Positions 26,935 to 35,628 of a DNA stretch of 44,177 nt are shown here, piece by piece. The stretch is from positions 1 to 44,177 of the forward strand of contig JALSSO010000096.1 in NCBI GenBank assembly GCA_026984215.1. The letters are read 5' to 3'. Within the stretch, counting starts at the first letter, position 1. Every line of letters begins with the position of its first letter. The notes under the pieces are model-generated. The model did not search any database. It was not told the DNA's origin and was given only the letters and a program-made list of their open reading frames with translations. The stretch is from Gammaproteobacteria bacterium. Lineage in GTDB: Bacteria > Pseudomonadota > Gammaproteobacteria > JAJDOJ01. A program made the translations under genes and the position numbers.

Positions 26935-28466
26935 CCGCCGATGCCGTCACTCTGGCCGTCGCCCTGCCGCTGCTGGCCGGCTTCCTGAGCCCGGCTTTGG
27001 GTCGCAGCAGTCGCACGGCCGCGCAATGGCTGGGCTGGGCGGCGCTGGCCGCCTCCGCCGCCGTGTTGTGGAGCGTGTGGGTTCGGTTGGACGGGGGCAC
27101 CGCGGCGGTGGCCGTAGGGGGCTTCCGCCCGCCGCTGGGCATCGCATTCTACCTGGACGGCATGGCGTTGCTGTTCGCCCTGGCGGTGCCGGTCGTGACC
27201 CTGCTGTTCTGGCCGCGGGCGGGCACGCCGCAACAGTTTGCGCTCACCCTGGTGCTGGCTGCGGCGGCCACCGGATTGGCGCTGTCGGGCGACATTTTCA
27301 ATCTCTACGTCTTCTATGAGCTCACCGCCGTGGCTTCCTTCGGGCTGGTGGCCGCCCACGAGGCGCGCCGGGCCCAGGCGGCGGCGTTGCGCTACCTCCT
27401 GCTCAGCGCGGCGGGCTCCGTGCTGCTGCTGGCCGGGATCGCCGTCGTCTATCTGCGCACCGGGACGCTGAACCTGGCGCACCTGGCCACGCTGGCCCCC
27501 GAGCGCCTGCAGGATCCCGTGGGGTTGGCGGCCTTCGCGCTGATGCTGCTGGGGCTGGGGGTCAAGGCGGAGCTGTTCCCGGTCAACGGCTGGGTCCCGG
27601 AGGTCTATTCCAGCGTCTCCGGCCGGCTGGCGGGACTGCTCGCCGGGCTGGTTTCCAAGCTCGCGGTGCTGGTGGTGGTGCGGGCGTTGGTGCTGGTGTT
27701 CCCCAGGCCCGAGGCGGCCGAGCTCATGCTGGTGCTGGGGACGCTCGGCATCGTGGTGGGCGAGCTGGCCGCCTGGCGGGCCCGTGACCTGCGCCGGCAG
27801 TTCGCGTTCTCCTCCATCGGCCAGCTCGGCATCGTGTTCGTGGCTTTCTCGGTGCCGGGGCCGGCCGGCATCGTGGCCGGCCTGGCCGTGGCCTTGCACC
27901 ATCTGCTCACCAAGCCGGCCCTGTTCCTGTTGGCCGAGCGCTGGGGCGGCGCCATCGAAGGCTTGCGCGGGGCCGGCCGGGGGCAGTGGCTGGCCAGCAC
28001 CCTGTTCATCCTGTTCGCCCTGTCGTTGGTGGGTGTGCCGCCGCTGCCCGGATTCTGGGCCAAACTGCTCACCGTCATGAGCCTTATGGAACAGGGTACG
28101 GGGCCGGCGCGCGCCGGCGCCGTGGTGGTCATGGCCGCCACCGTGGTGGAAGCGGCCTATCTGTTCCGTACCCTCGGCGTGCTGCTCGCCCGTGAGTCGG
28201 GCGCCGAGTCGCCGCAGCCCCATCGCGGGCCGGACCTCGCCACGGCCTCCCTGGCGGGCCTGATCCTGGTCGGCAGCGTGTTCGCGTTGCGGCCGTTGGG
28301 CGACGGGCTGAAGGCCTTGGCCGCGCAGGCGGTCGACGTGGACGGATACGTACGCACGGTGCTCGGGGGGCCGGGCATGGCGGTCTCGCACCCTGCGAGT
28401 CAAGCGCCGGGTGGGGCCGGGGGCGGGGCGCGTGTGGCCCATGTGCCGCCGGAGATCGCGTCATGA
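26931..28466 (+). CDS. MrpD/MbxH-like proton-conducting subunit
   Basis: The 511-residue, 14-helix antiporter-like subunit (NuoN/MrpD family) contains the NVYVFYELTAVASFGLVA-type helix (here NLYVFYELT, catalytic Glu), GLGVKAELFPVNGWVPEVYS (conserved Lys and WVPE) and AVALHHLLTKPALFLLA. These Glu/Lys/His residues form the central proton channel. The C-terminus is low-complexity Gly/Ala. It overlaps the next gene by four bases. Confidence 0.93.
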   Translation: MTADAVTLAVALPLLAGFLSPALGRSSRTAAQWLGWAALAASAAVLWSVWVRLDGGTAAVAVGGFRPPLGIAFYLDGMALLFALAVPVVTLLFWPRAGTPQQFALTLVLAAAATGLALSGDIFNLYVFYELTAVASFGLVAAHEARRAQAAALRYLLLSAAGSVLLLAGIAVVYLRTGTLNLAHLATLAPERLQDPVGLAAFALMLLGLGVKAELFPVNGWVPEVYSSVSGRLAGLLAGLVSKLAVLVVVRALVLVFPRPEAAELMLVLGTLGIVVGELAAWRARDLRRQFAFSSIGQLGIVFVAFSVPGPAGIVAGLAVALHHLLTKPALFLLAERWGGAIEGLRGAGRGQWLASTLFILFALSLVGVPPLPGFWAKLLTVMSLMEQGTGPARAGAVVVMAATVVEAAYLFRTLGVLLARESGAESPQPHRGPDLATASLAGLILVGSVFALRPLGDGLKALAAQAVDVDGYVRTVLGGPGMAVSHPASQAPGGAGGGARVAHVPPEIAS

Positions 28467-30331
28467 CCCTGCTCGACGGACTCTGGGCGGCCTCGGCGCT
28501 CACTGCGCTGGTGGCGGCCGCCTTCGGGCGTCATCCGGCGGCGGGGTCCTGGCTCACGGTGCTCTATGGGCTGCAGTTCCTCGTGGTGGCCATGATGGGG
28601 GGGCTGTCCGAGGGCGCCGATCCGGTGCCGGCTTCGGTGTCCTTCGTGGTGCTGGGCTATGGGCTGGCCTGGCAGTTTTCTGCCCTGTCCTGGTTCTTCG
28701 CCGTCATCACCGCCGGGGCGGCGCTGGCGGCGGCTTGGTTCGTGAGCGGGGCCTGGGGACGGGCCTATGCGGCTCGCGGGGGTGACCTGCGCCTGCTGCA
28801 ACTGGCGCTGGCGCTCAACCCACTGGCCATGTATGTGCTGCTGGCTTCGACGGACTTCCTGTCGCTGTTCGTGGGCTGGGAGCTGGTCAGCTGGTCCAGC
28901 TTTCTGCTCATGCTCTCGGGCGGCGGCGTGGGGGTGCGCTGGGCGCTGCGCTACCTGGTCTATGCCATCGGCGGGGCCATGGCGGTGATGGCGGCCATGG
29001 CGCAGGCGCACGCCCTCACCGGCTCGTTCGGATTCGGCGCCCTGGCCGCCGCGGTGCCGGAGCTGTCGGCCGCAAGTCTGTGGATGCTGGTGATCCTTCT
29101 GGCCGCCGGCTTCGGGGTGAAGATGGGCCTGTTGCCCTTTCACCTGTGGCAGGCGGGGGCCTATGCCGAGACGCCCGGCCCCGGGGCGGCCTTCCTGGGG
29201 GCCATCTCCTCGCGCATGGGACTCTACGCCATGCTGCTCACCCTGTTCGGGGGGTTGGGGCTGGGAACGCTCCAGGCCCTGCACATCCCGTTCACGCCCC
29301 TGGAGGCCCACGAGCTGCTCGCCTGGATCGCCGCCTTCACCATGGTGCTGCCCACCTTCACGGCGCTCAGGCAGAACGACGCCCGTTGGCTGCTGGCCTG
29401 GCACGGTATCGGGCAGGGCGGCTACATGCTGCTGGGGGTGGCCATGGGGGACGCCCTGGCCAGCGCCGGGGGCATGATGCACGTGTTCAATCACGCCACC
29501 TACCAGGCGGCGCTGTTCATGGCGGTCACCGCAGTGGTGTACCGCACGGGGACGGCGGATCTCAACCGCCTGGGCGGGTTGGTGACGCGCATGCCGCTGA
29601 CCTTCCTGGTGCTGCTGATCGGCATCATCGGCCTGGCCGGATTGCCGCCCATGAACGGGTTCGTATCCAAGTGGCTCATCTACCGGGCGCTGATCGACGA
29701 GGGGCAGCCGCTGTTGTTCGTTGCGGCGGTGATCGGCACCCTGGGCACCATCGTGTCGGTCTACAAGCTGCTGCACAACATCTTCCTGGGTCGGTTGCGG
29801 GTGGAGCACGAGTCGGTGCGCGAGGTGCCCTGGTCCATGCTCACGCCCATGCTGGCCCTTGCGGCGGTGGTGTTCGTCACCGGCTTGGCGCCGGGGCCGG
29901 TGCTCGACTGGGTGGCGGCGGTGCAGCGCGAGCTCGGTTTCGCCGTGCTGGTCCCGACCCTGGGCGGTGTGGATCGCCCCGACGGCGGCCTGGACATGCT
30001 GTGGGTGGTGGGCATCATGCTGGCAGGCTTCGGCGTGGGCGCGCTGATCTTCCTGGCGGGGGGGCGCGCGCGCACCGTGCATCAGCTCGACAACTATGCC
30101 GGCGGGCATTTTCTGAGCGCCGAGGTGCGTTACCACTACAGCGACAATTTCTACGCCGGCCTGATGCATCGCATCGGCTCGTGGTATCGCGGCAGTTTCC
30201 AGTGGCTCCAGGACGCGCTGGTCTCGGCCACGGATTTCCTGGCCCAGGGGGCGGCCGGGGTCTATCGCGCCGTCCAGCCCGTGACCTGGCTGCTCGGGGT
30301 GACGGTGCTGGCCTTGTGGTGGGCATGGTGA
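28463..30331 (+). CDS. second antiporter-like subunit, MbxH'/NuoL type
   Basis: The 622-residue polytopic protein has the channel motifs VGWELVSWSSFLLM, GVKMGLLPFHLWQAGAYAETPGP and MMHVFNHATYQAALFMAV. The C-terminal 125 residues after GGVDRPDGG add membrane helices and a long amphipathic stretch (SWYRGSFQWLQDALVSATDFL), recalling the lateral arm of NuoL. Two antiporter-like subunits in tandem are the H-H' feature of MBX/MBS and are not found in simple MBH. It is followed after 16 bases by the NuoH-like gene. Confidence 0.9.
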   Translation: MTLLDGLWAASALTALVAAAFGRHPAAGSWLTVLYGLQFLVVAMMGGLSEGADPVPASVSFVVLGYGLAWQFSALSWFFAVITAGAALAAAWFVSGAWGRAYAARGGDLRLLQLALALNPLAMYVLLASTDFLSLFVGWELVSWSSFLLMLSGGGVGVRWALRYLVYAIGGAMAVMAAMAQAHALTGSFGFGALAAAVPELSAASLWMLVILLAAGFGVKMGLLPFHLWQAGAYAETPGPGAAFLGAISSRMGLYAMLLTLFGGLGLGTLQALHIPFTPLEAHELLAWIAAFTMVLPTFTALRQNDARWLLAWHGIGQGGYMLLGVAMGDALASAGGMMHVFNHATYQAALFMAVTAVVYRTGTADLNRLGGLVTRMPLTFLVLLIGIIGLAGLPPMNGFVSKWLIYRALIDEGQPLLFVAAVIGTLGTIVSVYKLLHNIFLGRLRVEHESVREVPWSMLTPMLALAAVVFVTGLAPGPVLDWVAAVQRELGFAVLVPTLGGVDRPDGGLDMLWVVGIMLAGFGVGALIFLAGGRARTVHQLDNYAGGHFLSAEVRYHYSDNFYAGLMHRIGSWYRGSFQWLQDALVSATDFLAQGAAGVYRAVQPVTWLLGVTVLALWWAW

Positions 30332-30347
30332 CCGGCGGGGGCGGGCG

Positions 30348-31235
30348 ATGCCGGAGCTGATCCTGGAGCTGGTGCTGATGCCGCTGGTGGCCTTCGTGGC
30401 CGGCCTGGGGATGCTGCTGATGATGCGCAAGATCGCCGCCAAGATTCAGCGCCGCGTGGGGCCGCCCTTCCTCCAGCCCCTGTACGATGTGGTCAAGTTC
30501 TTCGGCAAGCAGACGCAGATCTCCCACGGCCTGATCCACGACGTGGGCATCATCGTGGCGGTGGGCGGCTACATCGCCGCCGAGACCCTGATCCCGGTGC
30601 CCGGGATGGACGGCATCGCCGGGCGCACCGATGTCATCGTGCTCATCTATTTCTTGATGGTGCCCTCGCTGGGCATGGCACTGGCCGCCGGCCAGTGCGC
30701 CAATCCCAACGCGTCCATCGGGATCTCGCGCGCGTTGACCGCCATGCTCGCCTACGACATCCCGTTCGTGATCGTGATCTTCGGGATGTCCTGGATCTAC
30801 GGCACCACCAATCTGGTGCAGATGGTGGAATACCAGCAGGTGCACGGCTGGGGGTTGTTTCAGGCGCCGTTGCTGGCTTTCGCGGGCCTGTTCGCGCTGC
30901 AGGGCATGCTCGGCAAGCAGCCCTTCGAAATCTATGTCGCCCCGGCGGAGATCGCCACCGGGCCCATGGTGGAGATGGGCGGCAAGTATCTGGGCAGTCT
31001 GGTGGTGATGCAGAGCTTCTCCCTGTACACCGCCGGCATCCTGTACACGACCCTGTTCCTGGGCGGCGGGGTCACCTGGATCGACTTTCTGCTCAAGGCC
31101 TACCTGGTGGTGGCCATTCCAATGGCCATCGCCTTCCAGTTCCCGCGCTACCGTGCCGAGCAGATGCTGGGCGTGCTGTGGAAGTGGCCGGTGCTTGCGG
31201 GGTTGCTGGGCCTGGCTCTGGTGATGCTGACATGA
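30348..31235 (+). CDS. NuoH/MbxM-like membrane anchor subunit
   Basis: The 295-residue, about eight-helix protein of the NuoH/HycD/MbhM family links the hydrophilic arm to the membrane pumps. Motifs seen: KIAAKIQRRVGPPFLQPLYDVVKFFGKQ (about 28-55), SLGMALAAGQCANPNAS, and PFEIYVAPAEIATGPMVEMGGKYLG, carrying the conserved acidic loop. It is closer in length and motif to the hydrogenase version than to true NuoH. It overlaps the NuoB-like gene by four bases. Confidence 0.92.
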   Translation: MPELILELVLMPLVAFVAGLGMLLMMRKIAAKIQRRVGPPFLQPLYDVVKFFGKQTQISHGLIHDVGIIVAVGGYIAAETLIPVPGMDGIAGRTDVIVLIYFLMVPSLGMALAAGQCANPNASIGISRALTAMLAYDIPFVIVIFGMSWIYGTTNLVQMVEYQQVHGWGLFQAPLLAFAGLFALQGMLGKQPFEIYVAPAEIATGPMVEMGGKYLGSLVVMQSFSLYTAGILYTTLFLGGGVTWIDFLLKAYLVVAIPMAIAFQFPRYRAEQMLGVLWKWPVLAGLLGLALVMLT

Positions 31236-31924
31236 AAGAGCTCCCCGTTCGCACCGAGCAGGCGCCGGCCAGGCGGACCAATCCGCTGGCTCACGTCTTC
31301 GACGAGTTCGTGCGGTTCTGCCGCTCGCGCTCGCTGTTCCTGCTTCACTACTGCACGGGCTGCGGGGCCATCGAGCTGCCGCCGTCCATGACCTCGCGCT
31401 TCGACATGGAGCGCCTGGGGATTCAGCCCATGGTCACGCCGCGCCAGGCCGATATCCTCCTGGTCACGGGCTATGTCTCGGTCAAGACGCTCAAGCGCAT
31501 CATCCTCACCTACGAGCAGATGCCCGCGCCCAGGTACGTGATCGGCATCTGTTCGTGCACGGTCAACGGGGGCATGTACTGGCAGAGCTACGCCACGGCC
31601 AAGGTGCTGAGCGACTACCTGCCCGTGGACCTCTACATCGCCGGCTGCATGCCGAGGCCCGAGGCGGTGATCTCGGGCATGCGCAAGCTCATGGGGCTGA
31701 TCGCCTCGGGCCGGGCCGAGAGCTGGAAGGACTACTTTCGCCGCTACGACCATTATCTGGGCAATCAGCAGGCCCTGTTCGGCGAACAGTGGCAGACGCC
31801 AACCGACGTCCTCGGCGAGGCCCGCCAGTACGGCCTGCACGGTCCCGAGACCGAGGGCGAGCACACCGCGATGCTGCAGCGGGTCCAGCAGCCCTTGGTG
31901 CCTCACCGGATGCGGCTGAAGTGA
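31232..31924 (+). CDS. NuoB/MbxJ-like small subunit, one [4Fe-4S] cluster
   Basis: The 230-residue protein has the proximal-cluster ligands HYCTGCGAIE (C41, C44), IGICSCTVNGG (C107/C109) and AGCMPRPEAV (C139). The CxxC spacing at 41-44 is the group-4 hydrogenase form; complex I has tandem Cys. The cluster should pass electrons to the active-site side of the NuoD-like subunit. The C-terminal 70 residues form an extension. It is soluble and attached to the membrane module. Confidence 0.92.
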   Translation: MKELPVRTEQAPARRTNPLAHVFDEFVRFCRSRSLFLLHYCTGCGAIELPPSMTSRFDMERLGIQPMVTPRQADILLVTGYVSVKTLKRIILTYEQMPAPRYVIGICSCTVNGGMYWQSYATAKVLSDYLPVDLYIAGCMPRPEAVISGMRKLMGLIASGRAESWKDYFRRYDHYLGNQQALFGEQWQTPTDVLGEARQYGLHGPETEGEHTAMLQRVQQPLVPHRMRLK

Positions 31925-31931
31925 GGTGTCC

Positions 31932-32510
31932 ATGAGCACTGGATCGCGCGAGCTGCAAGTCTGGCTGGAGGGTCTGCTGGCCGAGATCGAGCAGGTGGAG
32001 GTACGCCGCAAACACGAGCGGCGCCTGCGTCTGGACGTGGACGCCGACGCCTTGCCCACCCTGCTGGAGCTGCTCAAGGGCAAGGCCTCCTACGTGCATC
32101 TGTCGGCCATCACCTGCGTGGACTGGATCGAGGCGGGTGAGTTCGAGCTGATCTATCACGTCTGGTCCTACGAGACCCAGTCCCTCATCTCCGCCCACAC
32201 CCGCATCCCCCGCGAGCCTGGGCGGTATCTTTCGGTCTACGATCTCTACAAGCCGGCGGCCTTCTTCGAGCGTGACATCTACGAGATGTTCGGCGTCTAT
32301 TTCGAGGGCAGCCCGCACATGGAGAAGTTCATCCTCACCGAGTGGGAAGGCCCGCCCCCCATGCGCAAGGACTTCGACAGCGAAGCCTACATCAACCGCT
32401 TCTTCAGCTGGCAGGACTACCACCCCGAGTGGCTCCGCGAGCTGGAGGCGCGCGGCGGCGGCATCGCCATCCCCCCGGACGAACAGCGCTACAGCCGGCG
32501 GGAGGACTGA
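31932..32510 (+). CDS. NuoC/MbxK-like subunit
   Basis: The 192-residue protein of the 30-kDa complex-I subunit family contains the diagnostic YDLYKPAAFFERDIYEMFGVYFEG (about 100-123) and FILTEWEGPPPMRKDF, matching the usual ERE.YDmFGi.F.gHp...R.L. It bridges the NuoB- and NuoD-like subunits. I chose the ATG at 31932; a GTG two codons earlier is in frame. Confidence 0.92.
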   Translation: MSTGSRELQVWLEGLLAEIEQVEVRRKHERRLRLDVDADALPTLLELLKGKASYVHLSAITCVDWIEAGEFELIYHVWSYETQSLISAHTRIPREPGRYLSVYDLYKPAAFFERDIYEMFGVYFEGSPHMEKFILTEWEGPPPMRKDFDSEAYINRFFSWQDYHPEWLRELEARGGGIAIPPDEQRYSRRED

Positions 32511-32520
32511 GAGGTGGGCC

Positions 32521-33666
32521 ATGCGTCCTGAGAACTACCAGGCCCGGAGCCATCCGCCCAGCCACGAGTACGAGCTGTTCATCGGCCCGAATCACCCGGG
32601 CATCGAAGGCAACTACGCCTTCAAGCTGCGCCTGCACGGCGACCGGGTCATCGAGGGCCGGGCCGACGCCGGTTATCTGCACCGCGGCTTCGAGAAGCTC
32701 ATGGAAGGGCGGTTGTGGATCCAGAACATCGCCTTGGTGCCCCGCATCTGCGTGCCGGACCCGGTGCCCATGGAGGTGAGCTATTCCCTGGCCGTGGAGG
32801 CGCTGTGCGGGCTGGAGGTCCCGGAACGCGCGCAGTGGTTGCGGGTCCTGCAACTGGAGCTCTCGCGCATCGCCGCCCATCTGTTCACGTTCGGCGGGCA
32901 CGCCTCCACCACCGGGATGTACACCAACATGTTCTGGGGCGTGGCCGACCGCGATCGCGTGTTGGACCTGTTCGAGGAGTTGAGCGGGGGCCGGGTCTAC
33001 CACATCTTCAACGTCCCGGGCGGTGTGCGCCGGGATCTGCCCGATCCCGGCTTTCTGGACCGGGTGGCGGCCACGATGGACTATCTGGAATCGCGCCTGC
33101 CGGACTACGACAATCTGTTCTTCCGCAATCAGGTGTTCGTGGACCGGGCCAAGGGCGTGGGGGTGCTCACCCAGGAGACGGCCTTGGAGCTGGGCGTCAC
33201 CGGTCCCAACCTGCGCGCCACGGGGCTCGCCTTCGACGTGCGTCGTGACGACCCGTACCTGGTCTACGACCAGCTCGACTTCGACATCCCCACCGAGTCG
33301 GCGGGCGACGCCTACGCGCGGGCCCTGGTGCGCCGCGCCGAGCTGATCCAGAGCATCCACATCGTGCGTCAGGTGATCGAGCGGCTCGCGGAGATCCCCG
33401 GGCCGGTGCGCGCGCCGATTCCCAATCCGTTGGCTTGGAAGGTGCCGCCCGGCGAGGTCTACACGCGGGTGGAGTCTTCCAAGGGCGAGCTCGCCTGGTA
33501 CGTGGTCTCCGACGGCGGCGAGAAGCCTTATCGGGTCCATGTGCGCGGCGCCTCCATGATGCACGCCGTGCAGGTACTCGAGCACCTGGCGGTGGGGGCC
33601 CGCCTGGAAGACGTCGCCCAGATCATGTTCTCGTTGGATGCCTGCCCTCCGGAGGTGGACCGATGA
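32521..33666 (+). CDS. NuoD/MbxL-like large subunit lacking complete NiFe ligands
   Basis: The 381-residue homolog of complex-I NuoD and group-4 hydrogenase large subunits has GPNHPGIEGNYAFKLRLHGD at the N-terminus and DAGYLHRGFEKLMEGR. Hydrogenases have two CxxC motifs holding Ni-Fe. Here the first is RICVPDP (C77 only) and the last is DACPPEVDR (C375 only). A normal NiFe centre is therefore unlikely, and hydrogen chemistry is not expected. MBX/MBS complexes are also derived from hydrogenases with altered ligands. The next gene follows after a 120-bp gap holding a repeat. Confidence 0.92.
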   Translation: MRPENYQARSHPPSHEYELFIGPNHPGIEGNYAFKLRLHGDRVIEGRADAGYLHRGFEKLMEGRLWIQNIALVPRICVPDPVPMEVSYSLAVEALCGLEVPERAQWLRVLQLELSRIAAHLFTFGGHASTTGMYTNMFWGVADRDRVLDLFEELSGGRVYHIFNVPGGVRRDLPDPGFLDRVAATMDYLESRLPDYDNLFFRNQVFVDRAKGVGVLTQETALELGVTGPNLRATGLAFDVRRDDPYLVYDQLDFDIPTESAGDAYARALVRRAELIQSIHIVRQVIERLAEIPGPVRAPIPNPLAWKVPPGEVYTRVESSKGELAWYVVSDGGEKPYRVHVRGASMMHAVQVLEHLAVGARLEDVAQIMFSLDACPPEVDR

Positions 33667-33740
33667 TCCCGTCTCGACCGGCGCCGAGGCGCCGTCCCGG
33701 TGGATGGGATGGGCCGCCGCAGCGTCCACAAACGGATATC

Positions 33741-33769
33741 CTTGGCGTCCTTTGCGCCTTCGCGGCGAA
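33741..33769 (+). repeat. dispersed CTTGGCGTCCTTTGCGCC-type repeat inside the operon
   Basis: This stretch resembles a widespread intergenic repeat whose minus-strand translation reads like R-x-G-A-K-D-A-K-D; here the minus frame gives RREGAKDAKD. It sits in the only sizeable gap (120 bp) of the operon. A second dyad, GGCGCC-GA-GGCGCC, lies at 33680-33693. A ribosome binding site, GGGAG, follows at 33776. Confidence 0.6.
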
Positions 33770-33786
33770 CCTCCCGGGAGTTGCAC

Positions 33787-35628
33787 ATGGCCGCTAAGCC
33801 CAAGATCCGTTACGAGGATCGTGGCTCGGTGCTCGCGCCGCTGAAGAACCTGCAGTTCCTGTTCCGTGCGCCGGTGACCGAGCCGCTGGAGCCGCGTCCG
33901 GCGGCTCCGATCTACCGCGGATTCCATCTCAACGACTGGAATGCCTGCATCGGCTGCAGCAGTTGCCAGAAGGTCTGCGACAACGCGGCCATCACCATGG
34001 TGCGCGTGCCCGGCGCGCCGGAGGACCCGGTCAAGGGCATCCGCCCGCTGCGCCCGGCCATCGACTATGGGCGCTGCTGCTGGTGCGCCCTGTGCGTGGA
34101 CATCTGCCCCACGAACGCCATCAAGCTCTCGCGCGAGTACGTCCACACCTGCACCCAGGAAGAGATCGACAGCTATTTCATGCTGCCCGACGCCAATGGT
34201 ATCCACGGCGCCCCGTACCCCCTGGGCTGGACCAAGACGCCCACCAACGATCTGCTGGACCTGGAGCGCCAGCCCATGCCGGAGCTGCCACCCGAGCAAC
34301 GGGTGGACAACTTCCAGGAGATGGTGCTGGGCTACGACGATCAGCAGGCCATCATCGAGGCCTCGCGCTGCGTGCAGTGCGGCATGTGTCACGATGCCTG
34401 CCCCACCCACATGCACGCGCCGGAATACATCCGGGCCATCTGGCGCGGCGAGCCCGAGGAGGCGGTGCGCTGGATGTACCGCACCAATCCCTTCTCCCAC
34501 GTCTGCGGCCGGGTCTGCACCCACCGTTGCGAGGACGCCTGCGCCATCGGGCGGCGCGGCCAGCCGGTGGCGATCCGCTGGCTGAAGCGTTACGCCATGG
34601 ACCGGGTGCCCCATGAGCGGATCCGGGAGATCGCCGCCGAGGGCCGGGCCGATTACGTCACGGGGCGGTCCGTGGCTATCGTGGGCGCGGGGCCGGCCGG
34701 GCTCACCGCCGCCTACGATCTGGTCAAGAAGGGGCATCGAGTGGTGGTGTTCGAAGCGCAGGCGAAGGCCGGCGGCATGACCCGCTACGGCATCCCCTAC
34801 TACCGTCTGCCCGGCGAAATCCTCGACCGAGAGGTGGAGGTCATCGAATCCCTCGGCGTGGAAATCCGCTACCACACCCGCGTGGGCCGGGACGTGACCA
34901 TGGACGCCCTGCACGAGGAATTCGATGCCGTGGTGCTCGCCATCGGCCTGCAGATGGGCCGCTCCACGCGCATTCCCGGCTCGGATCACGAGAACGTCAA
35001 ACGTGCCGTGGATCTGCTGCGCGAAGCGGGCGAGGGTCGCGCGCTGGAGGTGCCGCGCACCGCGGTGGTCATCGGTGGCGGCAATGTCGCCATGGACATC
35101 GCCCGAACCATGGCCCGTTTCCAGAAACAGCGCCATGGCCGGGTGCGGATCACCGTCACGGCCCTGGAGGACTTCGAGCATTTCCTCGCCGATCCGGTGG
35201 AGGTGAAGGAGGCGCGCGAGGAGGGTATCGAGATCCTCGAGTCGCGTGGACCGCGCCAGGTGGTCGTCGAGGATGGCCGCGTACAGGGACTGGTCACCTG
35301 GCGGGTGAAGTCCATCTTCGACGAGAAGGGCCGCTTCGCCCCCGAGCTGGACCCCGAGGACGAACGCTTCCACCCGGGGGAATGGGTGGTGGAGGCCATC
35401 GGCCAGATGGCCGACATGAGCCTGCTGGGCGAGGACCTGATCGAGCGGCTCGAATGGGTGCGGGGGCGCTTGCGGGTGGACGAGGAAGGGCGAACCGCGG
35501 TGCCCTGGCTGTGGGCGGCCGGCGACGACGTCCATGGCCCGGACGTGGTCCACGCGGTGGCCGATGGACACCGCGTGGCCGCCAGCATCGACGCATGTCT
35601 TGCGCGGTTGGAGAAGACGGATGACTGA
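33787..35628 (+). CDS. fusion of NuoI/MbxN-like ferredoxin and GltD/NfnB-like NAD(P) flavoprotein
   Basis: The 613-residue protein has three parts. Residues 1-120 carry two [4Fe-4S] sites, C54-C57-C60-C64 and C97-C100-C103-C107 (NuoI-like). Residues 190-260 are the GltD/dihydropyrimidine-dehydrogenase iron-sulfur domain (C195, C198, C201, C205, then C240, C244, C248, C252). Residues 295-613 bind FAD (VAIVGAGPAGLTAAYDL) and NAD(P) (AVVIGGGNVAMDIARTM). It would connect the membrane complex to the NAD(P) pool, replacing the NuoEFG module. ATG 33787 is preferred over upstream in-frame starts because GGGAG lies six bases before it. Confidence 0.93.
   Translation: MAAKPKIRYEDRGSVLAPLKNLQFLFRAPVTEPLEPRPAAPIYRGFHLNDWNACIGCSSCQKVCDNAAITMVRVPGAPEDPVKGIRPLRPAIDYGRCCWCALCVDICPTNAIKLSREYVHTCTQEEIDSYFMLPDANGIHGAPYPLGWTKTPTNDLLDLERQPMPELPPEQRVDNFQEMVLGYDDQQAIIEASRCVQCGMCHDACPTHMHAPEYIRAIWRGEPEEAVRWMYRTNPFSHVCGRVCTHRCEDACAIGRRGQPVAIRWLKRYAMDRVPHERIREIAAEGRADYVTGRSVAIVGAGPAGLTAAYDLVKKGHRVVVFEAQAKAGGMTRYGIPYYRLPGEILDREVEVIESLGVEIRYHTRVGRDVTMDALHEEFDAVVLAIGLQMGRSTRIPGSDHENVKRAVDLLREAGEGRALEVPRTAVVIGGGNVAMDIARTMARFQKQRHGRVRITVTALEDFEHFLADPVEVKEAREEGIEILESRGPRQVVVEDGRVQGLVTWRVKSIFDEKGRFAPELDPEDERFHPGEWVVEAIGQMADMSLLGEDLIERLEWVRGRLRVDEEGRTAVPWLWAAGDDVHGPDVVHAVADGHRVAASIDACLARLEKTDD

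Noticed and set aside
30348-33666. Group-4 NiFe hydrogenase
   Set aside because: The large subunit lacks two of four NiFe-binding cysteines and no maturation genes are present.
32404-35571. A 1055-codon open frame on the minus strand across the NuoD-like and flavoprotein genes
   Set aside because: It is an antisense shadow of GC-rich, strongly conserved plus-strand genes; its composition (His/Gly/Arg-rich) matches no family.
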